A stretch of DNA of 64,000 bases from Ascaphus truei (GCA_036426205.1 CM071568.1:123786945-123850944), one strand, 5' to 3'; shown: positions 24,449-35,554, counted from the stretch's first letter. Notes: generated by a model from the sequence alone, not told the origin. A program made the numbers and translations.

Positions 24449-24504
24449 GTAAGTTTATTTTACTAGTTGAAATTTAAATTAATTTGCATGTGTGTTGAAA
24501 TGGG

Positions 24505-24625
24505 TTATGATACTGTACCTTTTAATTGGCCAACATAGGATTTCTTAAAAAAAATAAAAAAATTGCTGTGCAAAGCTTTTTTTGACATTTCAGTGCCTCT
24601 TCATATGTGTTCTTTACCATAAAGA
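24505..24625 (-). repeat. Penelope-type 3' tail relic
   Basis: On the minus strand it reads TGAAGAGGCACTGAAATGTC, then an AAAGCTTTGCA segment, then TGTTGGCCAATTAAAAGGTA. This is the order of a decayed CTGAAGA...AAAGCTT...GTTGGTCCAATAAAAGGTATCA tail typical of Penelope-like elements. It lies about 60 bp downstream of the 24-nt exon 4. Confidence 0.5.
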
Positions 24626-25799
24626 AAGAACCTGTGAGGGTTTCACAGCTCTATATACTAATATGTAATTTATATACCAATTAAAATATATCCCACACAA
24701 ATCCTATCCTGGAAATTTCCGGTTTATTGCAATTCTTTATAGGCTGCCCTAGAAATGGCTATCAAGCATCACAATAGCATTCACTTTGGAGCGCCACTCC
24801 AAAAATGATGCAAATTGCAGCATTTTGACTCAGCATCATTCATGCATCGATGTATCAAAGTTCTTTGTGTCAGTTATTCTCAACTTGAGTCAGATAACAA
24901 TTTGTAGAGAGGCCAGATGTACAGTAAGGAGCTCAAATTACAAGCTTCATGTACAGGATATGGAGCAGGAGCTAATTAATATATTTTAAGGTACACATTA
25001 CTCTTATCTTTTGTACTAATATGATTCAGACTATTGGTCAATACCAAATTTTAGATACCCACCAATTTTGAATATAAATATTTCATACCTTTTCTGAAAC
25101 AGTACAGTACATGCAAGGAATCTAGAACATGCAGAATAATCACAAGTGGTGTCAACATTCCAATATACTAGAAGTGGAACTATAGCAGAGAATAATATTA
25201 TTAAACACAGACACAGAGCACTTTTGTGTCATTTTAAATAAGGATTGTCATATATTATGCCATATGTCATATATTATGAAAGTGTTTATTGTTAAAACAA
25301 ATGAATCTGTTTAGAATATTAGATGTACATTTGCCAATTTAAAGGTAATAGTGGTAGTAAATCACTGTGGAAATATATACATATATATGGTATAGAAATA
25401 AGCAAAATGGCCGCACAACTCATTAAACATTAGGGCTTTTACATGGCGGCTCCGTGACCGGTAAATACAGAATTGTTACATATGCTCACAAGATCACAGC
25501 AGTGACCAACTACCAGCACCGAACTCAGTTTAGTGCAAAATAAAAACTGTTTATTAAACCATATAATATCAGTATTTTGTCTTGTGTCTTGTGTGATCTT
25601 GTGAACATATGCATTAATTGTTGAAAACTACACACGTACACTTTTTATAACAAAGCATAGCATCATACTTTTTACTTTCAACACTTCCTTCTTGAACAAG
25701 AAATTGTGAAATGAAATCCTTCCCTTTTCTTGTACCCATTTTTGTAATTTGTAGGATGGGGAAAAAAAATCTGCGTTAGTTGCAACAAATCAAGAATGG

Positions 25800-26347
25800 T
25801 GTAAGAGACAGGTGCAGATGTACACACAAGGAGACAGTTTGGGGAAATTAAAACATGGCTTTATTAAGCCTGTCCCTTTCAACAATGCACAGCAAACAAA
25901 AATATACAAAAGAAACAAATACCTATCCCTTGTAAGGGCTTACTTACTTCCCCAGTCCCTATCTGCAAGACTGGGAGGAAAAGCCCCTTACCAAGCTACC
26001 ACCCCAAAGTCTCAAAAGGTACCTCAAAGCAGGTGGCCCTTCAGGTCAGTCTCTGGTCCTGGGTGGGTGTTCGTTGAGGGACAGCCTTTTGCTCAGTTCC
26101 TGGGTTTGCTGTATCCTGGAAGAAGGGGTCTGTTTCCCTCGTTTCTTGCAATCAGCACACAGTAATCCTGTGTGCTCAAGAATCTCCTGGTTTGTTCACA
26201 GCAGGAGGCTTTTAAACTGATCTGATTAACCAGGTGGAGACTGGTTACTTGTTTTTAGCTGTAATTAACCAGCTCCTTGCTGGATTCCTCAGACCACTGA
26301 GGCTTTCTATTGCAGCCTCATTGAGACAGGGTTGCTTTCCTGTTACA
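25800..26347 (-). mobile_element. Solo LTR-like element (third LTR family)
   Basis: Starts TGTAAGAGACAGGTGCAG and ends TTCCTGTTACA. The flanking 5-mers are AATGG (25795-25799) and AATTG (26348-26352), which differ at one base. A CTTTATTAAG box gives AATAAAG on the minus strand, where an LTR poly(A) signal would be expected. The plus-strand ORF of 117 codons inside is not recognisable and I do not call it a gene. Confidence 0.6.
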
Positions 26348-26817
26348 AATTGACATACTGTAGGCTTGTTCTGTGTATTATTTACAAGTTATACTGTGTA
26401 GTAGTTTTATCGTCATAAATAGAAGTGTGCAAATGTTTACCACAAGCCACTTAACATGGCGTTAACCTAACTTAGCGTCGCGTTATAATACTAACAGTGT
26501 ATCTTTAAAGGAAATGCATGTTCAATAATATTAAGCCATGTTTTCTCTTGTAAAGAGAATAGTGTTGCAATTGATTGCACATGAGGCGTTATACTGTAAC
26601 ATCGTATATACACAAACGTCTATTAAAGTTCACGCAGGGACTTAACATTACGTTCCTAAACATGTATTACTGTTATCCAAACACTGAAATAGGGCTGTGG
26701 GTTGGTGCAACACATTAGGCATACTTTAAATAATATTGCGTTATTTTCCTCTCCTCTTTTCTTTCTCTGTCATAACGTCACGGTATTGGAAGATAACGCA
26801 ATGTTATGTTATAATTA

Positions 26818-27588
26818 TGTAACCCTCCCTGCCCGGAGTATAGGGAGATTACATCGTTATACAGTGTTGGCTACTAAGCATGGATTACCTTGCCTCAGGG
26901 TGCTGGATTCAGACGGCTGGGCAATAAGGTAGCAAGGAGGGAAATAATGGATGCCAGGAACTTTTATAGTACAACATCAGCCTTTTATTCGTGTCTCCAG
27001 GTACGGGGACCGCTCACACACACACAGTATGACAGCGTTGTATTGTTTTCCCATGGTTATTCATAATTACTGTGTTTCCATAAGTGCCTGCTCCTAACAC
27101 TCAGAAGGAGGTATATCGGCTTGGTTGCTTTACTGCTATTGGACCCAGCTTCCCTTTCTCGGAGTGACATCTGCGATATCCAGTTTTACACAAGGCCCTT
27201 ACTGGGATCCTGGCCTATCCTAGGCAGGTGAAGATGGTACCTTGTTTTCGGTGTGGGAACGGATATCTTTACGGATCTGCGGATAGTACTGATCTGCCAA
27301 GACCCGGGAGCCCTTTCTCTAGGGACCTCTGTAGCATGTCGTTTTCCCCTCTCTGGGACCTGCTTGATTCCCTAAGCCATCTTCTGGGATCCTAACTTAT
27401 AACATAATAAATGGGGGCCCAGTCTGTTCTACTACTTTATGGGTTTATCCCTGTCTCCTCTCCCCGAGGTCCTCCTGGGACCTTCCTCCTATACTAAAGA
27501 CTCTCCCATGACGTCAGAATCCCCATGACAACACAGGGTGGGGCCAGCATACACTAACCTACTAGTAATCCTTTAGAAGGGTGTTACA
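26818..27588 (-). mobile_element. LTR of family B, complete-looking copy
   Basis: Begins TGTAACCCTCCCTGCCC and ends AGAAGGGTGTTACA, 771 bp with TG...CA termini. It is homologous to the copy at 16862 and to the partial copy at 28640-29065, which shares CTCTAGGG, GTCGTTTTCCCCTCTCTGGG and ACATAATAAA. With that partial copy it brackets about 1.1 kb of unique sequence, which is why I read the whole as one LTR element on the minus strand. No clear target duplication. Confidence 0.6.
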
Positions 27589-27804
27589 CACTCACCTAAC
27601 TAAACCCAATGTTGCCCCCAACATTAAATAGTCACATATCAACTTCACAATAATACACATGTATTTATTCAGATGTATTCAGTCTGTAATAGAATAAACA
27701 CATTACATATAAATATACAAATCTTTTGGCAACTTAACCTTATCCAGGTAACTGCGCTGGTAACACGGGCTGGGCGTACAGCAGTTGCTTACTTTTTTTA
27801 AATA

Positions 27805-28023
27805 ATGTTGCACTCCATATTTCAAAAGGCGTATGAAATGGCATTAGAAGCTCGGTACAGTAGCTCTCCGTTCCCGGAGGCAATGGGTCAGATCATAAAT
27901 AGATACAGATGGTATGAACAGTTGTATAATGACACTGACCCAAACGAGATCAGATATTGGTTAGCTCACAGGTGGATAGTAACCCCCCAGTCTACCAATA
28001 ATGGTCCGGATCGGGCTTCCTAA
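27805..28023 (+). CDS. Unknown ORF, 72 codons, inside family B element (plus strand)
   Basis: I do not recognise this protein. It starts ATG at 27805 and reads MLHSIFQKAYEMALEARYSS, with a Trp/Tyr/Arg-rich middle (INRYRWYEQLYNDTDPNEIR) and the end TNNGPDRAS. The composition looks protein-like rather than random AT-rich translation. It converges tail to tail, with a 32-bp overlap, on the minus-strand ORF at 27992-28430. It may be a relic of a longer frame. No promoter or splice signal was identified. Confidence 0.25.
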   Translation: MLHSIFQKAYEMALEARYSSSPFPEAMGQIINRYRWYEQLYNDTDPNEIRYWLAHRWIVTPQSTNNGPDRAS

Positions 28024-28430
28024 CCATACCCCCCTTACTATCGGGAACTTTTACATAGTGAACCCGTATAGCCCCCTTTTCATCTATATACTCCACCCGG
28101 TCTTTGTAAATGCTCTGTCCAATGTGCCATATCCGTAGCATTTTCTCTACCCTGTCCTGATTTGCCACAAGTAGGGTATGCCCACACTGAGAAATGTGAG
28201 CCTTAGCTTTACATTGCAACCAGTGGCCCTTGAACATATCTACTATATCCATAGTACCCCCCGGAACATAGGGGTACTTATAACTCCAGGTATCCTTGAC
28301 CCTATCCCGGATCATACGATGAGCCCGACTCGGCTGCGTTAGCTTACGGCCCATCGGAGCACCTGATAGAACCCATACTGAAGACTCCACTTTGGGACGC
28401 TCAGCCACATCTATGTCCAATTGTACATTG
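27992..28430 (-). CDS. Unknown ORF, about 145 codons, inside family B element (minus strand)
   Basis: I do not recognise this protein. The frame is open from about 28430 down to a stop near 27992 and begins with a non-ATG codon. It continues an upstream frame (GPMNSEEENEAYIRRTE, around 28450-28510) if one stop and one frameshift are allowed, so the original protein was probably longer. Features: a basic, Ser/Pro-containing first third, then YKYPYVPGGTMDIVDMFKGH with aromatic residues, a Cys/His pair region (LQCKAKAHISQCGH) and a charged C-terminus. Its position between two LTR-like sequences suggests an accessory or gag-like product of a retroelement. Confidence 0.35.
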
Positions 28431-28639
28431 TACTGAAATATAAATGTTCGTCTATTTACTCAGTGCGCCGTATATAGGCCTCATTTTCCTCCTCGGAGTT
28501 CATGGGACCCACCATTGTTGAATGGCCAGACACCATGCGGGTCATACCAACCTCTGGGCATCATCCTGCGGCAACTCCGTGTTGGTGTGGAACGCTCTTT
28601 TTTGAGTTCGCTCCAGAATCTGGGGCGGCAGGACAAATG

Positions 28640-29065
28640 GAGCAATCAGGTAACAAGGCAGCCACCGGGCACCTCCCCTTGTTTTTGTTCTTGGAACTAC
28701 CACTTTCATACAAGGTGAAACTGATACCTATATGATCTGCGGATTGTGCCGATCCACCAACACATGGGAGACCTTTCTCTAGGGCCTTCTGTGTATGTCG
28801 TTTTCCCCTCTCTGGGGCCTGCTGGATTCCGTTAGTCATCATCTGAGATCCTATCTTAAAGGGCACTGCCCCTATGTATAACATAATAAAGAAGGGGGAC
28901 CTAGTTTTGTTCTACTACTTTCTGGGTTTATCCCTATCTTCTCTAACCATCCTCCTGGGACCTTCCTTCTCGAAACTTTCTCCTATCCTAAATACATTCC
29001 CGTGATGTCAGAACCCCCATGGCAACACAGGATGGGGCCCTGTATACTCTAACCTGTGCAAAAAA
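28640..29065 (-). mobile_element. Partial LTR of family B (5' LTR of the minus-strand element)
   Basis: Aligns with 27240-27555: a GATCTGCGGAT start, CTTTCTCTAGGG, GTCGTTTTCCCCTCTCTGGG, ACATAATAAA, TTTATCCCT and CATGGCAACACAGGATGGGG. The TGTAACCC edge is missing, and similarity is lost by about 29065. Most differences from the complete copy are scattered substitutions, so the element is not young. Confidence 0.55.
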
Positions 29066-29099
29066 GATGTAGCTTTTGCTATATAGCCCTGAGGATACC

Positions 29100-29390
29100 C
29101 AGTGGCATAACAAGAGTAAGGAGCCCCCGGGCATTTCCCTTACCTGCCAGCCCTAGTCACGTAATGGTGCATTGTCATGGTAACATGTCGCCATGTGACG
29201 TCGCGCCGATATGACACGTCAATGGAGGAGGGTTGTTCTTACAGAGAGCCTGCTCTCTCCCCCGGCAATCCATTTCATTGCGGTGGGGAATAGCATGGAG
29301 CCTCTGTAACCGCTTAGGAGGTTCGTCACAAGTCAGGAAGCAGGGGCCCCGGGACGTGTCCGGGCATCCCGGATGGTAGTTACGCCACTG
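29100..29390. mobile_element. hAT-type MITE with 8-bp target duplication
   Basis: Terminal inverted repeats CAGTGGCATAAC and GTTACGCCACTG bound 291 bp of GC-rich sequence. The flanking 8-mers are AGGATACC (29092-29099) and AGGATCAC (29391-29398), six of eight identical. CAGTGGCGTAAC ends and 8-bp duplications are the hallmark of a widespread vertebrate hAT family. No transposase remains. Confidence 0.85.
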
Positions 29391-29957
29391 AGGATCACAT
29401 GTCTAATAGGTTTCTAAAGTTCTACACACTAATATGTCTATGAAGAACTCCTTGTTCATTAAAATAAAACCAACCCCAAACATACACGTTTCAAGGATGA
29501 ATTTGGCTACTAAAACTCTACAAGGAACTGTGCCCATGTCCCACTGAGGAGACTGTGTATATTTTTGCCGTAAGGGTTCTTTCCACGTTAAAGAAAGGGT
29601 GTTTACGCCTGGACCATTTCTTCACCCAAGAATGGAAAGCCTTTGTTTAACCTGTACACACACTCCCTGAACAGAAAACTATACTGTGCTGAAGTAAATG
29701 AAGATTTTGGAACATGTATTGCTGATCTAATCAGTCATATAATTGCAATACTTTAATTACCTGCAATGTGGCATTAACTTACATTAACCAAGGTAGAATA
29801 TCTCACAGAGACTTTAAATTGACATACATTTTTCTAGTGTTAAACAGTTACGCCATTATGTTTTAGTATCCATTTGTATTTGTTATATTCTGACAAGCTT
29901 TAAAGTTATCAATGTAGAAATTATATTTATACATTTGTATTTTAATTTTTTCCCCAG

Positions 29958-30011
29958 CAAATCAAGACAATTGAAAGGTATATAAGAAGATTGGAGTTTC
30001 ACATTAGCAAG
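29958..30011 (+). CDS. RIPOR2: RIPOR2 exon 5
   Basis: A 54-nt exon, phase 0 on both sides, with acceptor TTTTCCCCAG ending at 29957 and donor GTAATT starting at 30012. It encodes QIKTIERYIRRLEFHISK, residues 121-138, an amphipathic helix with a basic face that continues the coiled-coil Rho-interaction region. It lies 5.5 kb from exon 4 and 13 kb from exon 6; both introns are swollen by mobile elements. Confidence 0.95.
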
Positions 30012-30288
30012 GTAATTAAATGGCAAATAAAGCTCGAACATAAGTATATTTAAAAAGATGCAATATAACTGCATAGGGCCTATACAGTAGACTGCAGTAA
30101 TGGCCATTTTCATACAGAAATACAGTACATCTTGTCGTATTTGTTAAGCAGTTATCACGCGATTTTGTTTCTGAGTGTGCAATTCGCAATGCATATTTTC
30201 TCTTTCTCCTCCCACTTCTGCAAAACCCACAAATACGCCTACTTTGGGGAAGTGAGATTTCTGGCTATCACATTCCAGGCCTTGCTAT

Positions 30289-31133
30289 GGTGACCAGACA
30301 TCCCGGTTTAACCGGGACAGTCCCGGATTTACTGCACATGTCCCAGTTTCCCGACAATTATTTGAAAATTTTAAAAATGTCCCGGTTGCGGCTGCAGAGG
30401 AGGGGGCGGGGCCAGAATCATCAGAGAGCTGGGCCAGTATCAGCAAAAATGGAGCTGCGTTGCTAGAAATATGAAGAGAAACATGCAGCTGCGGTTACAG
30501 CCACGAGGGGCGCCTGCATGGCTGCTCCTCCTTTATAGAGCTGGTTCATGTAGGACAGTGTGTGTAGGTCAGTCAGTGTTTATGTGATCGTCAGTCTTTG
30601 TGTATGGTGTGTGTGAGTGTCTGTGCAGGTCAGTAGCTGTGAATGTTGTACAGGTCAGTGTATGTGAGAGTGTTGTGCAGATCTGTGTGTGTATGTGTGA
30701 GAGACTGTTGTGTAGGTCAGGGTGTGTGTTGTGCAGGTCATGGTGTGTGTGTGTTTTTGTTTTAGTGAATGCATTATGTGTGTATGTGGAAAGTGTGTGG
30801 TTTATTTGTATGTTGGATCTATCAGGTGTGCTCTTGTGTTTATCGTGCCAACATATAGATATAGCCAACGTTATTGCACCCATTACTATGTGATAACTGG
30901 TGCAATAATATTGGCTACAGATGTATGTGTAGGCTACAGATGTATGTGTAGGGGCCTGTGGTCCCCTGATATCAGGTCTGAGGATGCACTTGCCCCCCAA
31001 GTAAAAATAGAGAGAGACAGACAGACACGATTAGACAAATATAATTATAATATTTATTTTTTTAGTAATGTATTTTGTTGTATAAATAAAAATTTTGTGT
31101 GTCACGGTTTTAAATTTTGAAAATCTGGTAACC
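30289..31133. mobile_element. Putative DNA transposon remnant with GGTGACCAGA/TCTGGTAACC ends
   Basis: The left end GGTGACCAGACATCCCGG and the right end AAATCTGGTAACC are inverted repeats (9 of 10 terminal bases). The CCAGACATCCCGGTTTAACC opening resembles a repeat known across vertebrates. The inside holds TG/CA-rich tracts (30610-30760), a duplicated GGCTACAGATGTATGTGTAG and no transposase. The superfamily is undetermined and no target duplication is clear. Confidence 0.5.
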
Positions 31134-31473
31134 CTACTTATTGCACCAAATAGGTACTAATCATGGGAAAAGTGCATGCTCATAAGATAAAAAAACAAAC
31201 AAGGTAGCGCTAACTTTCTAAGTGTGCAAATTAAATCCAAATGGATATGAATGACCTATTATTCCTAATTGGGAATAAAGGCTGGCTGCCTGTGATATAA
31301 CTCTGAACCCAAATCAGAGACAACTGATAGAGAAAATATTATATCTGTGGCGCTCCATACATACACAAATGGTGGTAAAAAGGATATATACAACCCGTAA
31401 TGGTGGCTTCGTCGGGTCCAAAGGTAGGCTCCACACAATAGCAATGACATGAAAAAAATAGGGAAATCACATA

Positions 31474-31831
31474 CTGCTGCGGCAGAGTTTATTCGAGCAT
31501 TTGCCCGTTCTCTGCCGCAGCAGTAGCCTGGCGCGCGCCCGAGAGTGACGGGCGCACGCCGAAGCAGCGGAAGAGCGCCCTCCGATCGGGGCGCTCTCCC
31601 TACCGCTGCCGGGTCCGCCGGGTCCCCCGGAACCCCCTGCCGCTGTCCCGCGATCGCGGGACACCAGGGCTCCCTCGGGGAGCCCCTGGACGCGCGTGCA
31701 GGGGGCGCACGCTCCCGATGACGCGTGACCGCGCGTCTATGACGCGCGGCACGCCGAGGGGCGGCCACTAGCAAGCCGGGAGATTTCCCGGCTTGCGGTA
31801 CCGACGACACTCGAATAAAGTGTGTCGGTAC
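31474..31831. mobile_element. GC-rich, palindrome-rich MITE-like element
   Basis: The left end is a perfect 14-bp hairpin (31474-31487 with 31510-31523, stem CTGCTGCGGCAGAG) whose loop opens TTTATTCGAG. The right end is a hairpin (GTACCGAC at 31798-31805 with GTCGGTAC at 31824-31831) whose loop contains CTCGAATAAA, the reverse complement. Inside are a perfect 20-bp palindrome TGTCCCGCGATCGCGGGACA and a 10-bp stem GCAAGCCGGG (31771-31780 with 31787-31796). It is strongly CpG-rich in an AT-rich intron. The 181-codon minus-strand ORF across it is a GC-content artefact. Confidence 0.6.
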
Positions 31832-32394
31832 TGTAGCATAGTACTGTAAAATGAATATTCACAGCATACAAACTAATGACATGACACACCAACAAATGAC
31901 ATTGGCTGAGAAACACTGGGTGACTGATATACTAATAAGCACATTTAATGTTAGACACAGAATATAAATAAAATACAAATAAAATACACAACATGTGTTA
32001 AAATAGAATAAGTCCCACTGGAAATCTCCTGCTGTGGCTGAAATGACCACTTACCAGATGTAAGATGGTCACAGGCAATGGATAATTAGAGAGTATCCCC
32101 TCTCGTCTTGGTCAGATCAGCTCCACTGCGTGTCTCCTGGCATCAGGGGCGTGGTGGTGCTCCGTAGCCGTTTCCGGATGGGGCGCCCCCTTGTTCGCGT
32201 GGAAACAGCTCTCTGCAGCTCAGTCGGTTGGAGCTTGACGATCGCAGCCGCTGATTCGCCGTGCAATACCCGGAACGCTGTGCAGATGGTATCAGCAGAT
32301 TTGTGGATGCTCCGATCGACAGAAGAAACAAGACAGACGTCAGCAAAAGTCAGCAGAGTGACCAGTGGGACGTACCAACTACGTACCAACTACG

Positions 32395-32440
32395 AAACCT
32401 ACGCGTTTCGGAAGTACCAACTTCCTTCTTCAGGGGTAAA
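32395..32440 (-). ncRNA. Hammerhead-like motif, site 2 (best preserved)
   Basis: Minus strand: CTGAAGA (32433-32427), a perfect 6-bp stem GGAAGT/ACTTCC with a 4-nt loop, GAAA, then CGCGTAGG. A short ACG/CGT pairing downstream could form a minimal stem III. This is the hammerhead core order CUGANGA-stem II-GAAA, as reported in Penelope-like retroelements. Stem I is weak, and the cleavage position is uncertain. Confidence 0.5.
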
Positions 32441-33270
32441 ATAAAGATAATACAGTTCCTGTGTGTCCACTGATTTATAGTTCCAATTTAAAGAGACAGT
32501 GCACTTGTAATTAGTCCCAGACATGCGCAGTATGGAATAGCATAGCTGCATGTATTCTCAGCAAGAAAACAATGAAAAAACAAATAACAAAAACCACTAA
32601 CAACATTTATACATAAAACATATAACATAATTCTAACACTGATACAACTGTACTATGACCTACTATATATATGGAACGCCACTAATCTATCCACAGAAAC
32701 AATGGGTACATACATGTCATAGATAGCTAATAAAGACAAATGAAGTAAAATTCTATACTATACTAATGTGACCCAATAGCCTATTGTGGGGATATGTGGC
32801 ACAAATCATGCAAACATAATGGATATAAAAATAATCTAATATAATGGAACCATATTTGTTATACAAACATCAAAATGCAAAAAGTGTCTAATATAATTAA
32901 CCCTAGACAAAACAAGTCTCTATGATTATGTCCAGAGATATAGATAAATATAAAATAGAAATGTGAAGGAGTGAGTATTGGTGTGCACTTAATGGGTATT
33001 GCATAATACCTCCTCGTCTAAGGGAACTCATGTGTAAGTATAATGTGTGTTTATTAAATATAATGTTGTGCTGTGAATAGGATATATATGGGAATAGGCC
33101 CCTTAGGTGTGAATATTAACTAAGAGCTAATGTGTATTTATGACTACCTATATGTGAAAATTAAATGTGAATGAAAAAGTGTAAATGTACCCTACCTAAT
33201 GTGAATATAATGGTGATCTGTATGTAATATTAGTATTATCCCGTCAAAAAAGATTTGAGATCAAACTCAA

Positions 33271-33306
33271 CTCTTGATAAAGTTCTTTTGAACGAAACGC
33301 GTAGAA
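33271..33306 (+). ncRNA. Hammerhead-like motif, site 3 (decayed core)
   Basis: Plus strand: CTTGATAA where CTGATGA is expected, a 4-bp stem GTTC (33282-33285) with GAAC (33290-33293) around a TTTT loop, then GAAACGCGTAG. The core has at least two changes, so it should be inactive. The shared GAAACGCGTAG end ties it to sites 1 and 2. Confidence 0.4.
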
Positions 33307-33895
33307 GGTTGCTGCTGTCCCACATCACTATGAATTTTCAATAAAGGAATTATTTTTTGCAAGACCTGCTCTTTTCATTACTGCTGTGCGCTGCACACCC
33401 TGGCTTTGGATACATATTCTACTACAGCTGCACGCTCTGGAAGGGAGACTGGGGAAGGAAGAAGAAAACTACTGTGAGTACAATACCTGGGGCTAACCCA
33501 ATGAGGAAGGGGGGGGGGCTGTCTTTGGGCAACCCACCCCAACCTTCAGGGTACCTTATGCCCTCCTAAGGCTCAGTACTACTAATCATTTATTTGTGAA
33601 TTACCCAGTTCATGCTCCCTTCCTTTAAATACAGTCCCAGCACTTTTTGAGCAGCACTCCAAACACACAAACCACGTTGTATGGTAGAAGACTGCTTAGT
33701 AAACATGGACCATGGACCTTTAATCCCAACAATGTATAAAGTCACAGTGCAGTAATAAAAAAATATATATACAGTACTGTATATATGTTCTTTGCATTAA
33801 AGGTTTTTTAGGGCTTGTTTAATGTATTTACTTCCAGTTATGTGCCAGGTAATATTTCCCAGCTAATCAAATAAAACTCCTAGAAAACAGGAAAA

Positions 33896-34061
33896 TGTAT
33901 AACATACAAATGTATATAACCCCCTGTGCCTACAAGCAACACAGGATTGCTGTATAACATACACATGTATGTAACCCCCCTGTGCCTACAAGCAACACAG
34001 GCTTGCTGTATAACATACAAATGTATGTAACCCACTGTGCCTACAAGCAACACAGACTTGC
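33896..34061. repeat. 55-56-bp tandem repeat, three copies
   Basis: Units start TGTATAACATACA at 33896, 33951 and 34007, and each carries CTGTGCCTACAAGCAACACA. Differences are few substitutions and one C-run length change, so the array looks fairly recent. Confidence 0.92.
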
Positions 34062-34560
34062 TGCCCCAATAGGTTCAGGTGACTATAGCCAGCTAGATGG
34101 AAGGCTAGTGAAGGAGGAGGGACTAAGAGAGATAGGAGTTTCTAATAGGGGGCAGCCATGACAGGAGAGTTAATTCCTGGTTGCTGTTGGAGGGAGAGCT
34201 GCGCAGCTGGATGAGCGCATGGAGCAGAGTCCAACAGCCCTTGACCAGACCGCAAGCAGAAAGGAGCGAGAGAGACCCTGGAGAGAACAGCCCTGGATTC
34301 AAGAGCTGCTACAGACTGATAGCCAGACTCTGAGGAGTACAACTCAGGTAACCACTCAGGGAGCGGAGCTGAAAGCGGGCAAGCAGCCTAACGGACCAGG
34401 GGAGTTGTGAGTAAACAAAGAGGGGATCCTCATCTTCATACAAGGGTACCGAAGGCTTTGTGAAGAGACAGGCCTGCTACAGTATAAGAGGCAATAGGGG
34501 GGCCCCTGCTGCAGCCACAATAGAATAGAATGGTGAGAGGTGCTTAGGGTGTGGATACGG

Positions 34561-35554
34561 TAGTAAACAGTAGAGAGAGAACCCAGTGTAGCACTCAGGC
34601 TCACGCTCTGATGATGAGTGAATGATTTAAAACATAATCTATCTCCCACGTGCATGCGCAGACCAGTGACTGCCTCCGCATTATATTCTCTAACTGCGAG
34701 TGTATGCGGTAGTCTGCTCATGCTGAAATATACAGGGTAAAAGTGCCCCGACGGTCATTTTAAGCCTCTATGTGCAGTGTTTAGAAGGGAAGTGCTCAAT
34801 CGATAGAAGTACTGATTTTTAGTTGCCTGCAGCAACATTCAAGCTGCGCTGCTGTGTACAGCCTTTCACATAGCAGCACAAAGGTTTACTTTCTGTGCCA
34901 CTACAGCTAGCCCTCTGATATATGATAAGTGATATATTTAACAGCATTAGTGTCTCCTTGACCAAGGCTGATCCACCTACTCCACTGCCTACAGTCAGTT
35001 TAACTTACCTCTGACAACAGCCACGTAGGTTACTGCAGGACACCACACTCCTGCAGCACAGCACTTTAAGGTTACCTTAGGTCACCCTGACACCTAGCTA
35101 GGCTTACCATCGTTTACAGAGAGGAAGCACAGCTGATTGCACCAACAACCACTGATATACATAATATATTTGCTCCCCTTGTCAATCAGGTACTACGGGT
35201 CACATCTACCACCTTATTTAAGGGCTTACACAGACTCTGCCAGCATGTGATATGTAGTCTCAGTACCTATCTGAGCACACCCATCGGCACACACTCACTA
35301 CACAGGTCCACACTAGGATTTCTGTGTTGTTTTGTCACCAGTGTTTCATATAAGACATACCTGGTACACACGATTCCATCTGATCCGGAGCCAATACGGC
35401 TATTATTATCCAGGATCAACCTACCTCCAGTACGTTGCTCCAACATTTATATTTTAATATATGATGCTATCAATAAAGATTGTTTTAAATCATTCACTCA
35501 TCATCAGAGCGTGAGCCTGAGTGCTACACTGGGTTCTATCTCTACTGTTTACTA
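34561..35554. repeat. Inverted repeat pair (about 75-bp arms) enclosing 0.84 kb
   Basis: The left arm 34561-34637 (starting TAGTAAACAGTAGAG, containing GTGTAGCACTCAGGCTCACG) is the reverse complement of the right arm 35481-35554, with only a few differences. The spacer has no recognised coding sequence. It may be a foldback or DIRS/Penelope-like unit, or two head-on copies of a repeat. Confidence 0.7.

Larger units (their letters stand above)
24449..29957 (+). other. RIPOR2 intron 4
   Basis: A 5.5-kb GT-AG intron. It contains a Penelope tail (24.5 kb), a solo LTR-like element (25800), the family B element with internal ORFs (26818-29065) and a hAT MITE (29100). The remainder (24.63-25.79 kb, 26.35-26.81 kb, 29.4-29.95 kb) is AT-rich with no recognised content. 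Confidence 0.85.

Noticed and set aside
30569..31000. 143-codon Thr/His-rich ORF on the minus strand and its Cys/Val counterparts on plus
   Set aside because: Products of a TG/CA-rich low-complexity tract inside a DNA element.
31265..31810. 181-codon Arg/Ala-rich minus-strand ORF
   Set aside because: It crosses the palindromic GC-rich element, where stops are rare by composition; no recognisable domain.
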